A DNA stretch of 64,000 nucleotides from JAGVSR01 sp963786675 (GTDB lineage Bacteria; Pseudomonadota; Alphaproteobacteria; Rhizobiales; Hyphomicrobiaceae). The stretch is from NCBI GenBank assembly GCA_963786675.1, contig CAWAZY010000001.1, positions 372,001-436,000 of the forward strand. Direction: 5' to 3'. The position numbers and the translations under genes are program-made. How positions within the stretch are numbered: position 1 is the stretch's first letter; each line of letters begins with the position of its first letter. The notes beneath the pieces were generated by a model. The model was not told the DNA's origin. It saw only the letters and a list, made by a program, of their open reading frames with translations, and searched no databases. Positions 45,228 to 53,089 of this stretch are shown here, piece by piece.

Positions 45228-47390
45228 ATGAGCGAAAAGGAACTCGAGAAACTGAAATCCCTCCCCGTGCCGCCACCCGGCGCTGCGGCGAGAGAGATTG
45301 CGCGCGCCGCGGCTCTTGCGGCTTTCGAAGCAGCGCAAGACGCACCCCAAGGAAGTTCGGACCCGGAACGTCAGATACGTCGTTCGCAATCCCCGACGAG
45401 GAGACGTTTCATGCCATTCACCGGTACTCAGTATGCGATGGCGGCTTCGCTGGCCGCACTTGTCATTGCAGCACCCCTTGCCTTCCGCGCCATGCAGGAG
45501 CCACGCATGGCGTCTGAACCTCTGACGCTGGAACCGCTTCTGAAAGAGCGTTTCGCAAAGAAAGATCTGAGCCAAGGCCGGACGGAGCCGTTCGGAACGC
45601 GCCGGTCCGACGATGAGGCCGCTCAGGCAGCGCCGGCCAAGCCTGCCGCGCCAGTACCGGCACTCAAGCGCGAAATCTATACAGCTGTGCCGCCGGCGGA
45701 TGGACTGGGCGTCGTAGGGATCCCTGCCCCGGAACCTACGCCTTCAGTCGCGCAATCCATTGCGGTTCAAGCCCCTTCATCGCCGGCTGAGGAGAAGGCA
45801 AAGGTCGCCGCACCCGCCGCATCCCGCGCGATTGGCCAACTGTCACTCGGCGGTGGCGCCGCCCTGCATGCCGTGCCGCCCCCTGGCTCCCTCTACACGG
45901 CGAATGAGCGTGTGGCGGATTTTGACCGGCAGCGCATCGCAACGGAAAAGGAATACCGGGACAAGTTCACCGCGACCGAGACTAATCCCGTCAAGCAAGT
46001 CGCCGCCGAACCCGTTTCCACGTTCTCCATCGATGTGGACACCGCCTCCTACACCTTCGCACGCCGCGCCCTCAACGAAGGACGCCTGCCGCCGAAAGCC
46101 GCCGTGCGCGCCGAGGAGATCATCAACTATTTCGACTATGGCTACCCGGGCACCGATAGCGCGAGCCAGCCCTTCAAGCCCACGGTGACGGTCGTCCCCT
46201 CACCGTGGAACGCCACCAACTCGCTCGTCCATATCGGGATCAAAGGCTACGAATTGAAAAGCGCCGAGCGCCCGCGCGCCAACCTGGTGCTGCTGGTGGA
46301 CGTCTCGGGTTCCATGGCCGGGTCCGACAAGCTGCCGCTGGTCAAGAACGGCCTGCGCATGCTGGTCGACGAATTGAAGCCCGACGACACGGTAGCGCTC
46401 GTCACGTACGCGGCGGGTTCGGGTGTGGCGCTGGAGCCGACCAAGGCGGCTGACAAGGCGAAGATCCTGGCCGCCATCGACAGTCTGGGTGCCCGCGGTT
46501 CGACGGCGGGTGCCGAGGGCATCGAGGACGCCTATCGCCTCGCTGAACAGAGTTTCGACAAGGAGGCCGTCAACCGCGTTGTGCTCGCGACCGATGGCGA
46601 TTTCAATGTCGGCATCACGGACCAGAACGAGCTGAAAGGCCTCATCGAGCGCAAGCGCGACAAGGGCGTGTTCCTGTCGATCATCGGCGTCGGGCGCGGA
46701 AATTATAACGACAGCCTGATGCAAACCCTGGCGCAGAATGGCAATGGCGTGGCCGCCTATGCTGATACGCTCTCGGAAATGCGCAAAGTGCTGGTGGAGG
46801 AATCGGCGTCGACGCTGTTCCCGATCGCCAAGGACGTAAAAATTCAGGTGGAGTGGAACCCGGCGCGCGTCGCCGAATACCGCCTCATCGGCTACGAAAC
46901 CCGCGCCTTGAAGCGCGAGGACTTCAACAACGATCGCGTCGACGCAGGTGATATCGGCTCGGGCCACACCGTGACGGCCATCTATGAAATCACGCCTACG
47001 GGCGCAGCCAAAAAAATGGTCGATGAGTTGCGCTACGGTCAAACGGCTGACCGGACGGCGGCCGCGGCCCCGGCATCGGATCAAGCCTCCAATGAACTGG
47101 GCTTCTTGAAGATGCGCTTCAAGTTGCCGAAGTCGGACACGTCCGAGCTCATCTCGCTGCCGATCACCGATGCGATGGACGTCAAAACCACGGACGCCGC
47201 ATCCGCCGATGTCCGGTTTGCCATCGCGGCGGCGGGCTTTGCGCAAGTCCTGCAGGGATCACCGCACATCGGCGGCTTCACCTATGACGACGTGTTGAAG
47301 CTCGCCACGCCCGCCCGCGGCGACGATACTTTCGGCCTTCGAGCCGAGTTTCTCAATCTCGTGCGGCTCGCCAAATCGGCCAACCGCTGA
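45228..47390 (+). CDS. Membrane-anchored VWA domain protein (YfbK-like), possible anti-sigma partner
   Basis: This 720-residue protein has a cytoplasmic N-terminal stretch (1-60), a membrane helix (about 71-90, MAASLAALVIAAPLAF) and a long Pro/Ala-rich linker. Next come the YfbK-type N-domain (about 245-335, STFSIDVDTASYTFARRALNEGRLPP) and a von Willebrand A domain with the metal site DVSGSMAG (near 354-362), then the C-terminal DUF3520-type domain with LISLPITDAMD. The large part should lie in the periplasm. Being coupled to the ECF gene, its N-terminus may act on the sigma factor, but no HxxxCxxC zinc motif is present, so this is inference from context. Confidence 0.85.
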   Translation: MSEKELEKLKSLPVPPPGAAAREIARAAALAAFEAAQDAPQGSSDPERQIRRSQSPTRRRFMPFTGTQYAMAASLAALVIAAPLAFRAMQEPRMASEPLTLEPLLKERFAKKDLSQGRTEPFGTRRSDDEAAQAAPAKPAAPVPALKREIYTAVPPADGLGVVGIPAPEPTPSVAQSIAVQAPSSPAEEKAKVAAPAASRAIGQLSLGGGAALHAVPPPGSLYTANERVADFDRQRIATEKEYRDKFTATETNPVKQVAAEPVSTFSIDVDTASYTFARRALNEGRLPPKAAVRAEEIINYFDYGYPGTDSASQPFKPTVTVVPSPWNATNSLVHIGIKGYELKSAERPRANLVLLVDVSGSMAGSDKLPLVKNGLRMLVDELKPDDTVALVTYAAGSGVALEPTKAADKAKILAAIDSLGARGSTAGAEGIEDAYRLAEQSFDKEAVNRVVLATDGDFNVGITDQNELKGLIERKRDKGVFLSIIGVGRGNYNDSLMQTLAQNGNGVAAYADTLSEMRKVLVEESASTLFPIAKDVKIQVEWNPARVAEYRLIGYETRALKREDFNNDRVDAGDIGSGHTVTAIYEITPTGAAKKMVDELRYGQTADRTAAAAPASDQASNELGFLKMRFKLPKSDTSELISLPITDAMDVKTTDAASADVRFAIAAAGFAQVLQGSPHIGGFTYDDVLKLATPARGDDTFGLRAEFLNLVRLAKSANR

Positions 47391-47410
47391 CCCACCCCGA
47401 CGCACCCAGG

Positions 47411-47442
47411 CAAACGATCGGATCGCGCGATCCGATCGTTTG
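47411..47442. terminator. 32-bp perfect palindrome between convergent genes, likely bidirectional terminator
   Basis: CAAACGATCGGATCGC is followed directly by its reverse complement GCGATCCGATCGTTTG (47411-47442) in the 59-bp gap between the VWA gene and guaA. The stem is perfect with no spacer. Each end has a short T or A run, so it could stop transcription from both sides, though neither T tract is long. Confidence 0.6.
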
Positions 47443-47449
47443 ACGTCGG

Positions 47450-48997
47450 TCACTCCCACTCGATCGTGCCGGGCGGTTTCGATGTCACGTCATAGACCAC
47501 GCGATTGACGCCGCGCACCTCGTTGATGATGCGTGTGGCCACGCGGCCCAGAAATCCCATGTCGAAAGGATAGAAATCCGCCGTCATGCCATCAACGGAT
47601 GTCACGGCGCGCAGGCCCAGCACATGGTCGTAGGTCCGCCCGTCGCCCATCACGCCCACCGTGCGCACGGGCAGCAGCACGGCGAATGCCTGCCAAATGG
47701 CGTCGTACAATCCGGCACGCCGGATTTCATCGAGGTAGATGGCGTCCGCCTTGCGCAGAATGTCGAGCTTCTCCGGCGTGATCTCTCCGGGAATGCGGAT
47801 GGCAAGACCGGGACCTGGAAACGGATGCCGGCCGACGAAGGCTTCAGGCAGACCCAGTTCGCGGCCGAGTGCGCGCACTTCGTCCTTGAAGAGTTCGCGC
47901 AGCGGTTCCACGAGCTTCATGTTCATGCGCTCGGGCAGCCCGCCGACATTGTGGTGCGACTTGATCGTGACCGATGGTCCGCCCGTGAACGACACGCTCT
48001 CGATGACATCGGGATACAGCGTTCCCTGGGCGAGGAATTCGGCGCCACCGATCTTTTTGGCTTCCTGTTCGAACACATCGATGAACAGACGCCCGATGGT
48101 CTTCCGCTTGGCTTCCGGATCGGACACGCCCTTCAGTTCGCCAAGGAACAATTCGGTCACATCCACGTGGACCAGCGGAATATTGTAGTGACCGCGGAAC
48201 AGATCGACGACCTGCTCGGCTTCCGCCAGACGCATCAGGCCATGATCGACGAACACGCAGGTGAGCTGATCGCCGATCGCCTCGTGGATGAGAACGGCGG
48301 CGACGGCGCTATCGACGCCGCCTGACAGCCCGCAGATCACCCGGCCGCTGCCAACCTGCGCGCGGATCTTGGCGATCATCTCGCGGCGGTAGGCCGCCAT
48401 GGTCCAATCCGATTTCAACCCGGCGATCTTGTGGACGAAGTTGGAGATCAGGCGCGCGCCGTCGGGCGTATGCACGACTTCCGGGTGGAACTGCACGGCA
48501 TAGAAGCGGCGCGCCTCGTCGGCGACGGCCGCGTAGGGTGCATTTTCGCTGGTGGCTATGACCTTGAATCCGTCCGGCAGGCGCGTGACCCGATCGCCAT
48601 GGCTCATCCACACCTGATGACGTTCGCCCGTGGCCCACACGCCGTCGAACAGCGGCGAGGCCTCGCGCACGTCGAGCATGGCGCGTCCGAATTCGCGATG
48701 GTGGCCGGTCTCGACCTTGCCGCCGAGCTGCTCGGCCATGGTCTGCTGCCCATAGCAGATGCCGAGCACCGGAATGCCGGCATCGAACACACCCTGCGGC
48801 GCGCGCGGACTGTTGTCTTCCGTCACCGACGCTGGCCCGCCCGAGAGGATCACGGCCTTGGGCGCCATCTTCGCGAAGGCTGCCTCCGCGCTCTGGAAGG
48901 GATGGATTTCGCAATAGACGCCGCTTTCGCGCACCCGCCGCGCGATCAGCTGCGTTACCTGACTGCCGAAATCGATGATGAGGACGCTATCGGTCAT
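47450..48997 (-). CDS. guaA: GMP synthase (glutamine-hydrolysing)
   Basis: GuaA makes GMP from XMP with glutamine as nitrogen donor; guaB, which makes XMP, is 6 kb away. The 515-residue protein has the class I glutaminase domain (Cys81 in GICYGQQ, then the His-Glu pair in FHPEVVHT), the ATP pyrophosphatase domain with the P-loop GLSGGVDSAV, and the dimerisation domain ending KPPGTIEWE. Start 48997 is chosen because homology begins at TDSVLIIDFGSQ. Confidence 0.97.
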   Translation of the reverse strand: MTDSVLIIDFGSQVTQLIARRVRESGVYCEIHPFQSAEAAFAKMAPKAVILSGGPASVTEDNSPRAPQGVFDAGIPVLGICYGQQTMAEQLGGKVETGHHREFGRAMLDVREASPLFDGVWATGERHQVWMSHGDRVTRLPDGFKVIATSENAPYAAVADEARRFYAVQFHPEVVHTPDGARLISNFVHKIAGLKSDWTMAAYRREMIAKIRAQVGSGRVICGLSGGVDSAVAAVLIHEAIGDQLTCVFVDHGLMRLAEAEQVVDLFRGHYNIPLVHVDVTELFLGELKGVSDPEAKRKTIGRLFIDVFEQEAKKIGGAEFLAQGTLYPDVIESVSFTGGPSVTIKSHHNVGGLPERMNMKLVEPLRELFKDEVRALGRELGLPEAFVGRHPFPGPGLAIRIPGEITPEKLDILRKADAIYLDEIRRAGLYDAIWQAFAVLLPVRTVGVMGDGRTYDHVLGLRAVTSVDGMTADFYPFDMGFLGRVATRIINEVRGVNRVVYDVTSKPPGTIEWE

Positions 48998-49227
48998 GGA
49001 GCTCCCGAGCGGGCCGCCCCGCCGATTTACTGGTATCAGCCGGGGTAGACCACCGGGCTGCCAGACCGTCAAGACGGACCGATGACGCAAAGCCGGTTCG
49101 CGCACCGAATTGGCGGATTTGCCCACGACTTGCCGGCATCCTCTCCAGGACAGACTTGCCCCGCTCTCCGGTTTCCCCCAGCATCCGGCATCCTCGATGC
49201 GCGAATGCGATTCACCCGGGACTTGGC

Positions 49228-49977
49228 ATGGATTTCGATATCAACGTCTGGACGGTCTTTCTCGCCGCCCTGATCACGGCGGTTGCAACGGGCCTCGGCG
49301 CTTTGCCATTCCTGGTCCTGCGAACGCTCAGTCCATTCTGGATCTCGGTCGCGAATGCGGTGGCGTGCGGACTGATGCTCGCGGCAACCCACGCACTCAT
49401 TGACGAAGGCGTGGGGCTTGGGCCCGAGCGCGTGCTGCTGGGCGTGCTCATCGGGCTCGCGGGCATCATGCTGGCCAAACGCTGGCTCGATGGCAAAAAT
49501 CACCTGGAGATTGCCAACCTCGGCGGGCTCGACGCGCGCAAGGCCATTCTCATCATCGCGGTCATGACGGCCCACTCATTCGCGGAGGGCGTGGGGGTCG
49601 GCGTCTCATTCGGAGGCTCACAGGAACTGGCCACGTTCATCACGGCGGCCATCGCCGTGCACAACATCCCTGAGGGCCTCGCCATCGCCCTGGTCCTCAT
49701 TCCGCGCGGAACGCCCGTGTGGCAGGCAGCGCTGTGGGGTGTTTTTTCAAGCCTGCCCCAACCCATCGCGGCCGTGCCGTCCTACCTCGCGGTGTCGACG
49801 TTCGCGCCGTTCTTGCCCATCGGCTTTGGCATCGCTGGCGGCGCCATGCTGTGGATGGTCTTTGCCGAACTCATTCCCGATGCCAACAAGAACGCGAGTC
49901 CGGCAACAGTTGGCTTCGTCATCACCCTCGCGTTTGCTGCCATGCTCGCGTTTCAGGTTCTCATCCTGAAGGGTTGA
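49228..49977 (+). CDS. ZIP family metal transporter
   Basis: This 249-residue membrane protein with about eight helices belongs to the ZIP family, which imports zinc, iron or similar divalent metals. The two metal-site helices are visible: HSFAEGVGVGVSFGGS and HNIPEGLAIALVLIPRGTP (H-N-x-P-E-G). A His and Asp rich loop is short (LDGKNHLEI). Start 49228 is chosen; the frame is open upstream. Its 3' end overlaps the convergent tspO by 25 bp. Confidence 0.88.
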   Translation: MDFDINVWTVFLAALITAVATGLGALPFLVLRTLSPFWISVANAVACGLMLAATHALIDEGVGLGPERVLLGVLIGLAGIMLAKRWLDGKNHLEIANLGGLDARKAILIIAVMTAHSFAEGVGVGVSFGGSQELATFITAAIAVHNIPEGLAIALVLIPRGTPVWQAALWGVFSSLPQPIAAVPSYLAVSTFAPFLPIGFGIAGGAMLWMVFAELIPDANKNASPATVGFVITLAFAAMLAFQVLILKG

Positions 49978-50420
49978 GGCGCCACACCGCAAAGTTCAGA
50001 GCACGCCGCGAAACTGACCCAGAAGAAGTAGGGCACGAACAACCATGCGGCGATGCGGTCGATAGGCCATGCGAGAAGAATGAAGCCCACGACCGAAAGC
50101 CAGAGCAGCACGAGATCGACCAAGGCTAGACCGATCTCCTGCCGGCCGAACATGATCCACGACCACGCCATATTGAATATGAGCCCGATGCCCCACACCA
50201 CCAGTGCCGCGCCCATGCCCTGCGCTTCCCACACGCGCCAACCAGCGATGGCGATCATGAGGTAGAGCACCGTCCAAGCGATGGGGAACAGCCAGTTCGG
50301 CGGCGTCCAGGACGGCCTGTTGAGGCTTTCGTACCAGGGTCCGGGGCTGAATAGCGCGCCGGTCGTTGCGGCTGCGCCGACGAGCAGAACAAACACAAAC
50401 AGAGATATCGTGAGGCTCAT
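49953..50420 (-). CDS. tspO: TspO/MBR family protein
   Basis: TspO is a five-helix membrane protein that binds porphyrins and cholesterol-like ligands; in Rhodobacter it moderates tetrapyrrole synthesis in response to oxygen. This 155-residue protein shows the family motifs WYESLNRPSWTPPNWLFPIAWTVLYLMIAIAGWRVW and the tail WPIDRIAAWLFVPYFFWVSFA. Its 3' end overlaps the convergent ZIP gene. ATG at 50420 or 50426 is possible. Confidence 0.93.
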   Translation of the reverse strand: MSLTISLFVFVLLVGAAATTGALFSPGPWYESLNRPSWTPPNWLFPIAWTVLYLMIAIAGWRVWEAQGMGAALVVWGIGLIFNMAWSWIMFGRQEIGLALVDLVLLWLSVVGFILLAWPIDRIAAWLFVPYFFWVSFAACSELCGVAPQPFRMRT

Positions 50421-50493
50421 GATCAATCCTGTTGTGGAAAGTTGCTTTTAGGGGTGTACGTCTCGCATCCCGAACCGGATGTCCAGCAAAGTC

Positions 50494-51426
50494 TCAATTC
50501 GTACCGCCATCCCGTGCCCCAGCGCCGCCGATCAGCGCGCGCAAGCCGTCAAGAACCTCCGGGATATGCTCGAACACCCAGAAGTGCGCGGCACCGTCCA
50601 CCAGATTCAACGTGCAGGACGGCAGGCGGTCTGCGAGATGAAGCGTCGCGGCAACGGGCACGATTGTATCCGCCGTTCCCTGCCATATGATCGACGCGGA
50701 CTGGATCGCCGCGTAATCGACGTTCCACGGCTGACCGAATATGGCGAGGTCGCGCGCGGCCCCCTCACCGCCTTGCCGAAAGGCCTCAAGCGTCATTTCG
50801 CGCACGATGACGTGGACATCCGGACGCGCGAGAATAGCCCTGTCGGGGGCAGCCGTCATGCGCGATAGCATTCCAGACAACGAATCCGGTGCCTGACCGA
50901 AAACAACCGCCGCCAATTTGGCGCCGGGAACGGTTAGCCACATGCGCTGTGACAAATTCAGGAAGAAGCGGCGCTGCAACAGGCCAGGCTCCGGTCCCGG
51001 CACCGCCGCAGCGGCCATCGTTTCAGCAATGGGACCCATCGGCGAGACAAGTGCCAGTCCCGACACGCGCGGACCCAATGCCGCGGTCAAGGCGACGGCG
51101 TAGGGTGATCCTCCCGAAATCCCGAGCACACCGAACCGCTCAAGCCCCATCGCGTCCACAACATGCCGCAACCATGTCGTCCGGGTGGACAGCGTTGCCG
51201 GCCCTGCCTCCAGGGGCGTCAGGCCGTAGCCCGGCCGATCTGGCGCCAGAAGCCGCAGACCGCACTCACGCGCCGCGTCGTCGGCAGCAGCGTACATCAG
51301 ACGGCAGGCAGGGGTTCCGTGCAGGGCCAGCACGGGCAGACCCGCCGGATCACCGTATTCGGCAAAGCCGCAGCGGCGGCCGTCGCCAAGATCGAGGATC
51401 TGACTTCCACGATTTTCCAAGGTCAT
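50494..51426 (-). CDS. Alpha/beta hydrolase
   Basis: This 310-residue alpha/beta-fold hydrolase has the oxyanion strand LALHGTPACRLMY, the nucleophile elbow GISGGSPYAVAL (catalytic Ser), an acid residue in the region TADTIVPVA, and the catalytic His in VDGAAHFWVFEH near the end. A cap region of about 100 residues lies between Ser and the acid residue. The substrate cannot be told from sequence. Confidence 0.85.
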   Translation of the reverse strand: MTLENRGSQILDLGDGRRCGFAEYGDPAGLPVLALHGTPACRLMYAAADDAARECGLRLLAPDRPGYGLTPLEAGPATLSTRTTWLRHVVDAMGLERFGVLGISGGSPYAVALTAALGPRVSGLALVSPMGPIAETMAAAAVPGPEPGLLQRRFFLNLSQRMWLTVPGAKLAAVVFGQAPDSLSGMLSRMTAAPDRAILARPDVHVIVREMTLEAFRQGGEGAARDLAIFGQPWNVDYAAIQSASIIWQGTADTIVPVAATLHLADRLPSCTLNLVDGAAHFWVFEHIPEVLDGLRALIGGAGARDGGTN

Positions 51427-51523
51427 GCCATTTGCCTATTCCGTGCCCTCTTGTTCCGGATCAGTGGCAGTGCGAGGACTACGCGCCAAGGCCACCCTGC
51501 ACATAAACAGATCAGAGTGATCA

Positions 51524-51919
51524 ATGCTCCTCGTCAAGACACGGATTGGACCGAGCGCGATCGAAGGCATAGGCCTATTCGCAGCCGAACCCATTCCCGC
51601 AGGTACGGTCACTTGGCGCTTCATGACTAGTTTCGATCAACTCTTTTCCGACGCGGAGTTTGCCGTTCTTCCTGAACCGGTCCGCGCGTGCCTGGAAACG
51701 TATGGCTATCTGCATGCACCCAGCGCACTGTGGGTCCTGTGCCTCGACAACGCCCGCTTTATGAACCACGCCGACGACCCCAATACGGCGGGGGTGCATG
51801 ATAACGGCGCCATCGACGGTTACGACATCGCAACTCGCGATATCGCCGAAGGCGAGGAACTGACCTGTGACTACCGCCAGTTCGACGGGTCTTTCGCGAA
51901 GAAACTTGGTGTGGGCTAA
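51524..51919 (+). CDS. Small SET-domain protein
   Basis: This 131-residue protein is almost only a SET domain, the fold of protein-lysine methyltransferases. It has GIEGIGLFAAEPIPAGTVTWRF at the N-terminus, the SAM-site signature FMNHADDPNT (Asn81-His82), and EGEELTCDYRQF with the catalytic Tyr. It lacks the Cys-rich post-SET zinc site seen in the neighbour. Targets in bacteria are mostly unknown. Its TAA stop lies inside the first flank of the tandem hairpin array, facing a second SET gene. Confidence 0.85.
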   Translation: MLLVKTRIGPSAIEGIGLFAAEPIPAGTVTWRFMTSFDQLFSDAEFAVLPEPVRACLETYGYLHAPSALWVLCLDNARFMNHADDPNTAGVHDNGAIDGYDIATRDIAEGEELTCDYRQFDGSFAKKLGVG

Positions 51920-52132
51920 CCACACTCGGCAGGCCGGTGTGGGGTTTTTCCCTTGCCCACACTCGGCAGGCCGGTGTGGGGTTTTTCCCTTGCCCACACT
52001 CGGCAGGCCGGTGTGGGGTTTTTCCTTTGCCCACACTCGGCAGGCCGGTGTGGGTTTTTCCTTTGCCCACACTCGGCAGGCCGGTGTGGGTTTTTCCCTT
52101 GCCCACACTCGGCAGGCCGGTGTGGGCTAACC
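51908..52132 (+). repeat. Tandem array of six terminator-like hairpins between two SET genes
   Basis: Six copies of a 36-37 bp unit lie head to tail at about 51920, 51956, 51993, 52030, 52066 and 52102. Each has CCACAC-T-CGG-CAGG-CCG-GTGTGG, a stem of about 10 pairs with one bulged T, and copies 1-5 run into TTTTTCC on the plus strand. That is the form of a rho-independent terminator. Copies 1-3 have GGGG before the T run and copies 4-5 have GGG. The array is flanked by the 14-bp direct repeat GGTGTGGGCTAACC (51908-51921 and 52119-52132), which contains the stop codons of both convergent SET genes. Confidence 0.93.
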
Positions 52133-52708
52133 TGCTCGCGCACGCCCGCCAACGGGAAGGCGGCTCAAGACGCCGGTGGACGATTTCGCTGCGAGGCGCC
52201 GCTTGAGGCGCGCGATGCGACGCTGCAAATAGGGCGAGAAGTAACCCTGATAACGCTGCCAGAGTTCCGGCCGCTGCCAATCATCGCCCGTCACGCGGCC
52301 CCGGCATTGCGCTGCGCCGCAGCGGCACTCGAATTCATCGTAGGGTGACCCGTCGCTCATGGCGTAGTCGTAGGAGATTTCTTCCCCAGGACTGATATCG
52401 CGCATGGCGACCAGAGCGATCTGACCCGATAGGCCGGCGTTGGGCGCGCACGCGTGATTGACGTAGTCGGGTGGCTCGCAATCCGTAACGGAGACCAGAT
52501 AATGGTTCTCTTCGACCTGAAGGGAATGACGGCGGAAGTCATCGGGTAGCGTCGCCAGGAGATCACTGTCGACCAGAGTGCCGCTCCACACGACGATGAG
52601 TTCGCCTTTCGCGATCGGCGCGCGTGCGACGACGCAGTAGCCTCCCCGGTCCGAGGCCTCGCGGACTTCACATTTGACCGATAAAAACGAGGTGCTGCTG
52701 GATGTCAT
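52127..52708 (-). CDS. SET-domain protein with post-SET zinc motif
   Basis: This 193-residue protein has a SET domain: CEVREASDRGGYCVVARAPIAKGELIVVWSG, the signature YVNHACAPNA (Asn84-His85), GEEISYDYAMSDG with the catalytic Tyr, and a post-SET cluster CRCGAAQCRG (Cys128, 130, 135) followed by GDDW. It is probably a protein-lysine methyltransferase. The frame is open upstream to 52933, but the extension is Arg-rich without similarity. Its TAG stop sits in the 14-bp flank of the hairpin array. Confidence 0.85.
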   Translation of the reverse strand: MTSSSTSFLSVKCEVREASDRGGYCVVARAPIAKGELIVVWSGTLVDSDLLATLPDDFRRHSLQVEENHYLVSVTDCEPPDYVNHACAPNAGLSGQIALVAMRDISPGEEISYDYAMSDGSPYDEFECRCGAAQCRGRVTGDDWQRPELWQRYQGYFSPYLQRRIARLKRRLAAKSSTGVLSRLPVGGRARAG

Positions 52709-53089
52709 CTGGGCCTCGATAGGTCCAATCTGCGCGCGCGCCCACGGATCGAAGGGACGTCGCGGCGCGACGGCACATAACTCTGGAAGTGAAAAAATAG
52801 TTCGCGTGCCCGCCTTGTGCAGGCGGAGTGGGGAACGCCGAAACCGCATGCCTCTAGGGCCATGGCCGACGAGTGTCTCCGGCACCTTGCCGGGGACGGG
52901 TGTCCCACGGACGCAGGCGTGATTGAAGCGCAACGGAAAAGTCGCGCGCCGGTTATGTGGACTTGGTCTAAGTCTATCCCCCGGGGCGGAGCCACGCGTT
53001 TAAGGCGGGCCCAGACGCAATAGCTATCGCACGCTTGCGGCTTTGCAAGATCCCCCCAGCAGATAATCTTGTGCGTGAACCCGGAGCGC
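52709..53089. other. Intergenic stretch between a SET gene and the RsmB-like gene
   Basis: This gap of 381 bp probably holds the SET gene promoter. I see no tRNA, terminator or convincing gene. An alternative minus-strand start for the SET gene exists as far up as 52933. Confidence 0.35.

Noticed and set aside
51908..52132. CRISPR array
   Set aside because: Units are contiguous and identical throughout, with no variable spacers and no cas genes.
51575..52348. Frames translating the hairpin repeat into a periodic Gly/Pro/His peptide
   Set aside because: All three frames on both strands stay open because the unit lacks stops; there is no start site and the hairpin plus T tract explain the sequence better.
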